From Chryseobacterium pennipullorum (lineage in GTDB: Bacteria > Bacteroidota > Bacteroidia > Flavobacteriales > Weeksellaceae): DNA of 64,000 nt. The position numbers and the translations under genes are program-made. This document shows positions 1 to 8,141 of this stretch, piece after piece. The notes below the pieces were generated by a model, which was not told where the DNA came from, searched no databases, and saw nothing but the letters and a program-made list of their open reading frames with translations. Where the stretch lies: the NCBI RefSeq assembly GCF_003384725.1, contig NZ_QNVV01000023.1:1-64000 (forward strand), in the 5' to 3' direction. The first letter of the stretch is position 1, and the number at the start of each line of letters is the position of its first letter.

Positions 1-8
1 AAAATAAT

Positions 9-72
9 AAAAAGTTATTTCCGTAAAATTTTTTGAGCTGTAAGGGCTCAAAATTTTCCAGAATAACTTTTT
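9..72. other. Long two-tier stem-loop
   Basis: An outer stem AAAAAGTTATT (9-19) pairs with AATAACTTTTT (62-72). An inner stem pairs the A/T-rich run ending in GAGC with GCTCAAAATTTT. The structure could be the terminator of a gene left of the window or a structured RNA. Nothing in the window decides between these. Confidence 0.5.
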
Positions 73-108
73 AACTTACACAGTTAGTGAGATACTACCT
101 ATATTTTT

Positions 109-141
109 AAAACCGTGGAATTTTATTTCACGGTTTTTTTA
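109..141 (-). terminator. Terminator of the beta-helix gene
   Basis: AAAACCGTG (109-117) pairs with CACGGTTTT (129-137), and a T run lies on the plus strand. It sits just past the stop of the minus-strand gene at 160 and could work in both directions. Confidence 0.65.
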
Positions 142-159
142 TTTCGTTAATTCCTTTAT

Positions 160-2175
160 TTATACAACATTTCCTAAACTATCTCTCCAATTCGTCCCGT
201 CCCAAATTATATATTTATTGATATCCGTATCATAATATCCATCATAAGCAAGAACCTTATTCGTAGGCCTATTTAATGTATTCCCGTATTTTGTAGATGA
301 AAATAAAATCTTAGTCTGAGACACTTCAGGAATATTATCTCTGACATCTTTTTCTACAACGTTAGTTACGCTATTTACATTATTTATAATTCCAAATGTA
401 TTGGGATTAGGAACATTAAATTTATTTTTAATAAATGTAAAGGTCTTCACTGAGCCAGATATACTATTGAACATCCCTTTGCTTTTGGTTATATCTGAAA
501 ACTCATTATTTTCTCTGATATCAAGGGTACTGTTATTTAAGTTTGCTATTACTGAGAAAATATCACAATTAAAGGAGCTGTTTTTATGCATTATAATCTC
601 ATTAACATTCGATATCAGATAACTAATTTTATGAGGAGATTTAATAACATTTTCCATTACCTGTATTTTATTAATCGTTTCTCCTCCTACAAACCAAAAC
701 ACTCTTCCTTCTGCTGTAATACTATTCTTATTAAATATCAATGTATCTGCAGGCTGATTTGTACTAACATAAGCAAATGATGAAAAAGAATTCGCACTTG
801 AATCATTTCTCCCATTTAAGGGCAACGCATTAAAAATATTGTTATTTATATTGACAATTCCATATTTATTATCTATAATCTGAGTAAGCCGAATGAAAAA
901 ATCAGAGGACACCAAGTTGCTGCTTATATTAACATAATCTAAGTTACCAATTGACTGGAAAAAGCCATGGAATCCGAAGGAAGTTTTCGCTATGTTAAAA
1001 CAAATATCCAGCTTTTCACAAGCATCAACCCTTATTACTCCAACCAGCTTATTAATAGCCCTCCCTGTGTTCTCAAAATAATTCTGAAAGACACCCACAT
1101 ATAATTTCTTTTTCTCATAAGAATAACGTATCGCAGTCAAAATAGAGTCACAATTCTTAATTATATTGTTTTTGATTATTATTTTTACTGGAGTTATGTT
1201 AAATGGAGTCGTGTCCATTAACAGCTCCCAACTAAAATCAATTCCTACTCCTCCCTCAATAAAGTTATTATCAAAACTGGTGAAATTATTATAGCTATTA
1301 ATAGTTGATCCTTTTGTATCGATTGGCTGGTTAATTGAACAGTTCATAACTTCTACTCTATTGTTACAAAAGCAGTGCAAGGGAGTCCATATCCCAATAT
1401 TATTTACAGATTTGAACCCATCTACTGTAACATTATCATTTTCTAAAAATACAAACCCTTCGATCCTGGATGTAGTTAAGCTGGAGGACAGACACTTTAC
1501 ATTCGTGCATTTTCTGACATATATTGCTCCATAATTTAATAATGCTTCAAAAGTTGCAGCCCCCCAATTAGAGGCAAAATTCTGGATTTGAATGGTAAGC
1601 ATTACTTCTGTGCAATCGGTGATTTGTATAAGTGCGGAAGAGCTACCTGCTGCCCGAGGAAGTCCTTGGACAACACCATTCAGAATATAGCCACCATCAA
1701 AGATTCCTTTTAAACTTACAAATTTTGTATTGCCTATTTTAAAGATGCTTCTTGCTTCAAGGCCAGAAGCTGTTATAGGTAAAGAATAAAAAACAGTATC
1801 CTTCCCTAAACTTAAATCAATATCTGTTGTAACAATAATGGTGGAGTCTATTAAATACCTCTTACTTTCAATGCTTATCAATTTTTTATTAAGCTTAATT
1901 GCATTTAACATACTCTGTGAATTATTGGGATTCGTTTCAGAGACTCCAAAATGTTCAATAAAAACCGTATCACTAAAGGTAGTAACCCAGGCACCGGCAG
2001 ATGATGCATTTGAAAGAACGATAACACTTCCCCCGTCATCAATAAAATTACCTGATTTAAAGTAGTAAGTTATGGGGTGTTTATCCCCTTTTTCATAATA
2101 GCCTAAAAGTGTAACACTATCTCCGCTCGTTCCAACCAAGGATCTTAATTCTAAAATCGTATCTACTGTATTCAT
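160..2175 (-). CDS. Right-handed beta-helix (tail-spike/pectate-lyase-like) protein
   Basis: A 671-residue protein. The N-terminus (about 1-90) resembles the head-binding and pectate-lyase-3 entry of phage tail spikes: an ELRSL start, a GYY-KGD segment, DDGGSVIVL, then a motif ending EHFGV followed by a helix. The body (about 95-620) is rich in Asn, Ile and Val, with short strands such as NNIIKN and NNNIFN that recur about every 20-25 residues, as in parallel beta-helices. The last 40 residues (AYDGYYDTD, then IIWDGTNWRDSLG) resemble C-terminal tags of flavobacterial phage fibre proteins. There is no signal peptide or T9SS tail, so it is unlikely to be a normally secreted enzyme. No other phage genes are visible on this side. 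A glycan-binding or glycan-degrading role is inference. Confidence 0.6.
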   Translation of the reverse strand: MNTVDTILELRSLVGTSGDSVTLLGYYEKGDKHPITYYFKSGNFIDDGGSVIVLSNASSAGAWVTTFSDTVFIEHFGVSETNPNNSQSMLNAIKLNKKLISIESKRYLIDSTIIVTTDIDLSLGKDTVFYSLPITASGLEARSIFKIGNTKFVSLKGIFDGGYILNGVVQGLPRAAGSSSALIQITDCTEVMLTIQIQNFASNWGAATFEALLNYGAIYVRKCTNVKCLSSSLTTSRIEGFVFLENDNVTVDGFKSVNNIGIWTPLHCFCNNRVEVMNCSINQPIDTKGSTINSYNNFTSFDNNFIEGGVGIDFSWELLMDTTPFNITPVKIIIKNNIIKNCDSILTAIRYSYEKKKLYVGVFQNYFENTGRAINKLVGVIRVDACEKLDICFNIAKTSFGFHGFFQSIGNLDYVNISSNLVSSDFFIRLTQIIDNKYGIVNINNNIFNALPLNGRNDSSANSFSSFAYVSTNQPADTLIFNKNSITAEGRVFWFVGGETINKIQVMENVIKSPHKISYLISNVNEIIMHKNSSFNCDIFSVIANLNNSTLDIRENNEFSDITKSKGMFNSISGSVKTFTFIKNKFNVPNPNTFGIINNVNSVTNVVEKDVRDNIPEVSQTKILFSSTKYGNTLNRPTNKVLAYDGYYDTDINKYIIWDGTNWRDSLGNVV

Positions 2176-2271
2176 ATTATAAAAACTTATTAGAATAAAT
2201 ATACCGATAATATAAAAAGCACTACCCTTTTTAACATTAACAAGATTTAATCTTATTTATTTATGCCTAGT

Positions 2272-3807
2272 TCAACCGTTCCAAAATTCCCTGTCCAGAC
2301 TTCGGTATTGTATCGCCTCGGAGATATGATGGGAAAGAATCTTCTCGGATTCTTCAAGATCAGCGATCGTTCTGGCGACTTTCAGTATTCTGTCATAAGC
2401 TCTTGCTGAAAGATTGAGTTTTTCCATCGCCAGCTTTATGAGGTGAAAAGAAGTTTCATCCAGTTCACAAAAGGCCTCAATTTGTTTGGGACCAATTTGA
2501 GCATTACTGCTGATATCAAGATCCTTATACCTCTCATTCTGAATGTCCCGTGCTTTAATAACCCTTTCTCTTATGTCTTCGCTTTTTTCGCCCTTCCTTT
2601 TTTCAGAAAGCTGTTCAAATTCAACTTTCTGAACTTCAATATGAATATCAATCCTATCCAGAAGTGGCCCAGAAAGCTTATTCATATATCGTTGCATTTC
2701 ATATACGGACGAAGTATTGTTGGGATCGTCGGGAAAAAAGCCGCTAGGACTGGGATTCATAGAGGCGACCAGCATAAAGCTTGCCGGATAGTTTACGGTA
2801 AACCTTGCCCGTGAAATGGTGACTTCACGGTCTTCCAGGGGCTGTCTCATCACTTCAAGCACTGTCCGCTTGAATTCGGGCATCTCATCAAGAAACAGGA
2901 CTCCGTTATGGGCAAGGGAAATTTCTCCGGGCTGCGGATAGCTTCCTCCCCCTACCAAAGCAACATCTGAAATGGTATGATGAGGTGATCTGAAGGGGCG
3001 GACAGTCATTAATGAAGCCTCGGTCCCGATCTTCCCTGCTACAGAATGTATCTTGGTGGTTTCCAATGCTTCTTTTAAGGTGAGCGGCGGTAAGATCCCC
3101 GGAACTCTTTTGGCCAGCATTGTTTTCCCACTCCCGGGAGGCCCGATCAGAATGATATTGTGTCCACCCGCAGCAGCCACTTCCATAGCCCGCTTGGCCG
3201 TTTCCTGCCCTTTTACTTCAGAGAAATCAAATGGAAAATCATTGATTTTTTCATTAAATTCTTTCCTGGTATCTAAAGTCATTTTGTTGATCATCTTTCC
3301 TTCGTTGAAAAAGTCGATCACTTCTTTGATGTTTTCTACTCCATAGACATCCAGATCATTTACAATAGCAGCTTCTCTGGCATTCTGCATCGGAAGGATA
3401 ATTCCTTTAAAGCCTTCTTCCCGGGCCTGGATCGCAATGGGAAGAACACCTTTGATAGGCTGTAAACTCCCATCCAGAGAAAGCTCCCCCATAATAATAT
3501 AATGTTGAATCTCCTCTCCTGAAATCTGGCCGGACGCCGCCAGAATACCAACAGCAATACTGAGATCATACGCTGACCCTTCTTTTCTGAGGTCTGCAGG
3601 AGCCATATTGATGGTAATTTTCTTTCCGGGAATTTTATAACCTACATTTTTTAAGGCCGCAGAAATCCTGTAACTGCTTTCCTTAATCGCATTATCGGGA
3701 AGGCCTACCAAATGATAGCCTACTCCACCGGTATCTACATTGACTTCAATGGTAATCGTTTGAGCAGCAACTCCATGAATAGCACTGCCATAAATTTTAA
3801 TCAGCAT
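2272..3807 (-). CDS. yifB: YifB/ComM-family Mg-chelatase-like AAA+ ATPase
   Basis: A 511-residue protein of normal family length. The N-terminal Lon-protease-like ChlI domain (about 5-125) contains GLPDNAIKES and the APADLRKEGSAYDL segment. The AAA+ module follows, with Walker A GPPGSGKT at 222-229 and Walker B VLFLDE at 303-308. The PFRSPHHT signature lies between them and a C-terminal Mg-chelatase helical domain follows. Family members are hexameric helicase-like ATPases; ComM promotes branch migration during natural transformation. The start is an ATG at 3807. The gene stands alone with an intergenic gap on each side. Confidence 0.95.
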   Translation of the reverse strand: MLIKIYGSAIHGVAAQTITIEVNVDTGGVGYHLVGLPDNAIKESSYRISAALKNVGYKIPGKKITINMAPADLRKEGSAYDLSIAVGILAASGQISGEEIQHYIIMGELSLDGSLQPIKGVLPIAIQAREEGFKGIILPMQNAREAAIVNDLDVYGVENIKEVIDFFNEGKMINKMTLDTRKEFNEKINDFPFDFSEVKGQETAKRAMEVAAAGGHNIILIGPPGSGKTMLAKRVPGILPPLTLKEALETTKIHSVAGKIGTEASLMTVRPFRSPHHTISDVALVGGGSYPQPGEISLAHNGVLFLDEMPEFKRTVLEVMRQPLEDREVTISRARFTVNYPASFMLVASMNPSPSGFFPDDPNNTSSVYEMQRYMNKLSGPLLDRIDIHIEVQKVEFEQLSEKRKGEKSEDIRERVIKARDIQNERYKDLDISSNAQIGPKQIEAFCELDETSFHLIKLAMEKLNLSARAYDRILKVARTIADLEESEKILSHHISEAIQYRSLDREFWNG

Positions 3808-4250
3808 GGATGTGTTTTTATGATAAAAATAATCAATATACCATTTTGAAAATCCAACACTTATGTTGATAACTTTCTATAAAAATGATTTTTTTAAAAA
3901 TATATTTATGAAAAACATCCTGCTTCACAGCCCCATAAAGAATATTCTTTTCTACTGTGAACAAATAAGCCGGCACCCATTGGGTACCGGCCTAACCATT
4001 ATTAAAAACTAATGAAAAGATTACTTCATCTGCGCTTTAATGCATCTAAAAGTTCCAATCCGGAAGCAGGATAGCCAGAAGAGAATGCTGCTGAAATAAG
4101 GGGTAATAGTGACAGTCATTTAACAGAGAATAACATAGTTAATGTATTAAAATCAACAGCATTTAGATTTCTTTGATCAAAGACTTGCTCTCTTCCGGCA
4201 TCCGCATCCTTTTTAAAAAGTTTTAGTGCCTTAACTCAAATTATTTAATC
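3808..4250. other. Intergenic region with hairpin and possible coding remnant
   Basis: No intact gene is visible. A hairpin GCCGGCACCC/GGTACCGGC lies at 3969-3991. On the minus strand, 4235-4026 reads in one frame with a single internal TGA and a residue composition like real protein (for example GREQVFDQRNLNAVDFN and SSGYPASGLELLDALK). That may be the remains of a small gene, or chance. Confidence 0.3.
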
Positions 4251-5213
4251 CTATTTTTTGATCAACTTATTTCTGTATACATTCCCTTTTGAATCTTTGG
4301 AAACAATGATATAAGTACCCGGCACCAGGTGATTTACATCAATCGCCTGCTGATAGCTGTGATTGTTTTTCTGCAGTACAACTTTTCCGGACATATCAAT
4401 GATGGTTACCTCAGGATAGGCCTTATCCGATTCTTTTCCAATGTACAGAAACTGTGCGGCCGGGTTCGGATATATTTTCAGATTGTTATCCTTTACTTTT
4501 GTTTCTCCCGTAGCCAGGTTTTCACAAAAGTCCCAGTTCCCGAAATGCAGCTTTACAAATGCAAACGGATCCAGAATCTCGCACTGATCAGGACAATATT
4601 CTGTACAGGCATAGAATCCATATTCCCCGGAAGCGGTAGCAACATAAGTATCTCCTGTGGCCCCTGGAATGATGCATGGATCTCCAGCTGTAGGAGGATT
4701 GCTGGATGGAACACATTTAAACCAGGTATGCGTGCCATATACAGCTGGGAAGATGTCATCGAATTTTACAGATGCTCCGTTACAGACATTCACTTCACCC
4801 ATACCAACTTCCTGATAGGTGCCAGGGGTATATGTGGACATCATAGCAGGAAGCCCATATACAAAACCGTCAGCAAAAACAGCCGGGCTTTCCGCGGTAC
4901 AGTCGCCCTGGGTAACAATTACTTTAAAATAATTCAGCTGATCGTTTCCGTTCACCGTTAATTGTTGTGAAGTGGCTCCGGCAATCGGTTCCCAAGGATT
5001 GGTATTGGGCGTTTGCCAGGTCCATTGTTGCTTGTACCATTGGTACGTGTCGTACGCCTGTGTAGAGAGGATTTCATCTTCTACATTACAGAACAGGATC
5101 GTATTTGCATATTTCAATCCCAACCTCGGGCTTGTTACGGTGGGACTGCACTGTGCCTGTATCGTCAGAAAACTGAAAAACAGGAGTCCTAAAAAAATTA
5201 GTTTTGTTTTCAT
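4251..5213 (-). CDS. Secreted Cys-rich protein with T9SS type A sorting domain
   Basis: A 320-residue protein. The signal peptide is about residues 1-20 (hydrophobic run, then IQAQC). The middle looks like Ig/PKD-type modules with several cysteines. The C-terminal ~75 residues are a type A T9SS sorting domain: KIYPNPAAQFLYI, then VTIIDMSGKVVL, then LVPGTYII and a KLIKK end. Such proteins cross the outer membrane through the type IX system and are anchored or released. The gene is last in a minus-strand set with the barrel fusion (36 bp upstream) and the ECF sigma factor. It may therefore be a target or partner of that regulator, which is inference. Confidence 0.85.
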   Translation of the reverse strand: MKTKLIFLGLLFFSFLTIQAQCSPTVTSPRLGLKYANTILFCNVEDEILSTQAYDTYQWYKQQWTWQTPNTNPWEPIAGATSQQLTVNGNDQLNYFKVIVTQGDCTAESPAVFADGFVYGLPAMMSTYTPGTYQEVGMGEVNVCNGASVKFDDIFPAVYGTHTWFKCVPSSNPPTAGDPCIIPGATGDTYVATASGEYGFYACTEYCPDQCEILDPFAFVKLHFGNWDFCENLATGETKVKDNNLKIYPNPAAQFLYIGKESDKAYPEVTIIDMSGKVVLQKNNHSYQQAIDVNHLVPGTYIIVSKDSKGNVYRNKLIKK

Positions 5214-5248
5214 ATATAAACATTTAAGGTTTGGTTTTTTTGTTGATC

Positions 5249-6649
5249 TTAGTCGATCAGGAGCCGGACACCGAATTTCACATTGAAATGCAGAGGTTTC
5301 TCCTTATAAATGGTGTTGGGGGCATTTTCTTCCCTGAAATGATATCCTATCCCGGGTTCGGCATAAACTCCCAGCCGGTCAATGATTTTTAACTGAAGTC
5401 CTACCGCTGAATTAACAGAGAACTGTAAAGGTTTATGATCCAAGCGCTCCTTTGAACTTTCCTTTACCTCATCATTCACCACATAGGTTGTGGTAATCTT
5501 TCCTGAAATAGGCTTTTCTACCAGTGCTCCTCCTGTGACGTATCCTGTAAATCTTCCTTTTCGGATAAGGTTGTAATTGACCTGGACAGGAATTCCTACA
5601 TAATGAATCGTCTGATCTTCTTTGATATAATTGGCAGTACTTCCGGAATGCAGCTCAGAAGCTAGCTTTGTATAATTCAGGCCAGTTCCTATTCCCCATT
5701 TTTTTCCCAGGCTGTAGTACACGGAAAGTCCGAAGGTTACGGGCACTTTATGTCTTATTCTAGCCTCTACCGGATGACTTTGATTGGCCAGTAATATTTC
5801 TGTAAGAGGATCATCCCCATATTGCGAAGCAATCCACACCTGCTCAATATTCATAGGTTTTCCATTGATTGAAGCATAACCCGGAAACTGTTGCTCTGCG
5901 GAATTGGAAGATACATTTCCTGTCAGCATACTCAGCATCCATGATTTTTTAGCCTTATTCTTATCCTCTTTTTTAGGGGTATTACGAGCATAAATTTCCT
6001 TTAATTCCGTTTTTTCAAATAAAGATTTATACTCCTCTTTGGTCTGTATATCGATCGATTGCTGTTCACGAACGGCTTGCTCCGAGAATCTATTCTCCAG
6101 AGTTATTCTCTCAGGAACTTTCCCAATAATTGAACTTTCCTGTTTCAGATCATTTTTTTCGGAGGTCTTCTCCTGCTGTATTTCATCTCTTTTATGCAGT
6201 AAGACTCTATGCTCATACATTGCGCCTACTTTACTTTGTGCTAAAGGAGTTTGCTTACCAGGGTGTTCTTCACCCTTTGTATCTATCTTTTTCTCTGGAG
6301 TCTCCAAAGCGGACTCGTTCCTGTGTTCTTTCTTAGAAGCGACACGCTTTGTGGAATGCAAATGATCGTCATACCCGGTCCATAATTTTAATGTCAAAAA
6401 AAGCACTGCAATCGCTGCTGCCATACCTCCGATGCGATAGAATAAAGATCTGTTCCCCATTGTTTTCCCGACGTCTCCTTTCGGCTTATCCACTTCATGA
6501 TGAACCTCAGGAGCGATACCAGCCACGATATTATTCTCATTCTTTTCTGAAAACAATTCATCCCTGATATCATCCCACAACCCGTCAGGAACCTCCTCTT
6601 CATGGTCTTCCATTCTGCTGCGCAGGTTATTTAACCATTCATTATTCAT
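5249..6649 (-). CDS. Anti-sigma-like N-terminus fused to outer-membrane beta-barrel domain
   Basis: A 466-residue protein. Residues 1-35 are acidic and read like the short cytoplasmic sigma-binding segment of Bacteroidetes anti-sigma proteins (WLNNLRSRM, then GLWDDIRDELF). One membrane helix spans about 72-90. A charged linker rich in Lys and Glu (95-240) leads to a C-terminal PorT/OMP_b-brl-like domain (about 300-466) with repeated aromatic-ended strands such as GIGTGLNYTKL. The start overlaps the end of the sigma gene by 8 bp, so the two are almost certainly co-translated. The topology is unusual: one inner-membrane helix and a barrel-like domain in the same chain. Confidence 0.75.
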   Translation of the reverse strand: MNNEWLNNLRSRMEDHEEEVPDGLWDDIRDELFSEKNENNIVAGIAPEVHHEVDKPKGDVGKTMGNRSLFYRIGGMAAAIAVLFLTLKLWTGYDDHLHSTKRVASKKEHRNESALETPEKKIDTKGEEHPGKQTPLAQSKVGAMYEHRVLLHKRDEIQQEKTSEKNDLKQESSIIGKVPERITLENRFSEQAVREQQSIDIQTKEEYKSLFEKTELKEIYARNTPKKEDKNKAKKSWMLSMLTGNVSSNSAEQQFPGYASINGKPMNIEQVWIASQYGDDPLTEILLANQSHPVEARIRHKVPVTFGLSVYYSLGKKWGIGTGLNYTKLASELHSGSTANYIKEDQTIHYVGIPVQVNYNLIRKGRFTGYVTGGALVEKPISGKITTTYVVNDEVKESSKERLDHKPLQFSVNSAVGLQLKIIDRLGVYAEPGIGYHFREENAPNTIYKEKPLHFNVKFGVRLLID

Positions 6650-7208
6650 ATTGTGCTTTTTTTGACGTTTTAAACTCTTTTATTTTCTGAACAAGCAGTC
6701 CTTTTGCACGGTGAAACTGTGATGCGGAAGAATTTTCTGCAATCCCCAAAAGCCCTGCAATCTCTTTATGGCTCTTTTTCTCAAATACATACAGATTAAA
6801 AACTGTTCTATAGCCTTCCGGAAGAGCCTTGATCATTTTCATAATATCATCCCGTGGAATTTCCTCAAAATCCGGATCTTCATCATCTGGCAAGTCAGGA
6901 AGATCGTCTACTTCAAGAGCCGATTTAAAATCTCCCTTTTCTCTGATGTATTTCAGAGATTCATTGATGACAATCCGTGTCATCCAGGCTTTTAAAGACC
7001 CGTTTCCCCGGTATTCAAAGGAATCAATGGATCGGAACATCCTGATAAAGCTATTCTGAAGCACATCATGAACATCTTCCTTTTCAGAGATATACCGTGA
7101 ACAGACATAGGTCAGATTTCCGGAATAAGCACCAAAAAGCTCTTTCCATGCGGCTTCCTCCTTCCGGAGAAGGTGCGTTACCAAAATCTGTTCTTTACTT
7201 TCGTCCAT
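6642..7208 (-). CDS. ECF RNA polymerase sigma factor
   Basis: 188 residues from the ATG at 7208. An upstream in-frame GTG at 7280 is rejected because a -7 box lies between the two. Sigma region 2 is at about 40-100 (FIRMFRSIDSF, then SLKAWMTRIVIN). Region 4 is near 125-180 (LPEGYRTVFNLYVFE, KSHKEIAGLLGI). It should direct RNA polymerase to its own regulon. The following gene carries an anti-sigma-like N-terminus and overlaps it by 8 bp, the usual sigma/anti-sigma arrangement. Confidence 0.93.
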   Translation of the reverse strand: MDESKEQILVTHLLRKEEAAWKELFGAYSGNLTYVCSRYISEKEDVHDVLQNSFIRMFRSIDSFEYRGNGSLKAWMTRIVINESLKYIREKGDFKSALEVDDLPDLPDDEDPDFEEIPRDDIMKMIKALPEGYRTVFNLYVFEKKSHKEIAGLLGIAENSSASQFHRAKGLLVQKIKEFKTSKKAQYE

Positions 7209-7252
7209 GTACTGCTGCCGTATCCGATTGAATATTGATTTAAATTTCAAAG

Positions 7253-7260
7253 CAAAAATA
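7253..7260 (-). promoter_or_regulatory. -7 box of the sigma factor operon
   Basis: CAAAAATA on the plus strand is TATTTTTG on the minus strand, a perfect match to the Bacteroidetes TAnnTTTG -7 element. It lies about 45 bp upstream of the ATG at 7208 and supports that start. Confidence 0.6.
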
Positions 7261-7305
7261 GATTGTATCTTGTACAACACAATCCATTTAAGCCAAATCT
7301 ATTAA

Positions 7306-7881
7306 TTAACTCTTTATACAGAATGGAAAGTTATAATTAATAGCCTCATAAGGATTGAGTACTGCATCATCTACAGTAATTTTCTCAGCGATCAGAGAAA
7401 ACCTCAGTGATCCGTCCATCCCTACATAGAACCCTTTCTGCTTGGCTGCTAATGTAACAACCGTTTTCTTAGTGGTTCCGTCTACCGGAATTTGTAAAGT
7501 AAGGGTTTCCGGGGCAAAAACCAGCTCCAATACATTGTTGGGTGTATTTATTGATGCTTTATATTGAAGGTTATACTTTACCTTTCCTAATGCTTTTAAA
7601 GCTGCTTCAGCTTTCACCGGATCCTTTACAACTGTTTTTACGATCTCATTGATAGGAAACTCTTCAAACGTTATGGTATCTTTTTTTACTTTAAAGCTTC
7701 TGATAGACTCTTTCTTTATTTCACCCTGGATGGTAATGAGCCTTCCTTTATAATTACCTGGCAGGTTCTCCAGCTTTACCGGTGGTATATCAGGATTATC
7801 CAGACTGCATGATGATAAAGTAAAACCTACCAACAGAATGACAAACATTTTTAATAACTGAGGTACTGTAAATTTTTTCAT
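7306..7881 (-). CDS. DUF4840-like lipoprotein
   Basis: 191 residues from the ATG at 7881. The lipoprotein signal ends in LSSC with Cys25 as the lipidation site, followed by SLDN. The rest is a beta-rich globular protein with no recognised catalytic motif. It begins with an LPGNYKG motif and reads like the DUF4840/DUF4925 family of small Bacteroidetes surface or periplasmic lipoproteins; the family assignment is from memory of pattern. It lies upstream of the sigma gene on the same strand with 97 bp between. The function is unknown. Confidence 0.65.
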   Translation of the reverse strand: MKKFTVPQLLKMFVILLVGFTLSSCSLDNPDIPPVKLENLPGNYKGRLITIQGEIKKESIRSFKVKKDTITFEEFPINEIVKTVVKDPVKAEAALKALGKVKYNLQYKASINTPNNVLELVFAPETLTLQIPVDGTTKKTVVTLAAKQKGFYVGMDGSLRFSLIAEKITVDDAVLNPYEAINYNFPFCIKS

Positions 7882-8093
7882 TACATTATTTTTTTCATTA
7901 AACATTTCTTTATTTTCGAGTACTCATTTATATAAATCCAATTTTTGAAAAATCTTGCATGAAATCTTAAAAAAAAAGAAATTTATTTACAAACACCTGA
8001 TTTACAGTACATAAAAACGCAAATAAAAGAGGATTAATGCAGGGCAGAAGAAAAAGCCGGCTATTGATTTTTTATCATTATAGGTACGAAAAC

Positions 8094-8126
8094 AAAAAGG
8101 AAGCTGAATATGGCAGCTTCCTTTTT
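8094..8126 (-). terminator. Terminator after the RND efflux operon
   Basis: AAAAAGGAAGCTG (8094-8106) pairs with CAGCTTCCTTTTT (8114-8126) across a 7-base loop. It lies 16 bp beyond the stop of the outer-membrane factor gene. Confidence 0.8.
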
Positions 8127-8141
8127 ATTGATATTTCAGAT

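Noticed and set aside
7209..7280. A longer sigma factor from a GTG at 7280.
   Set aside because: A TATTTTTG promoter box lies inside the extension, so the start is the ATG at 7208.
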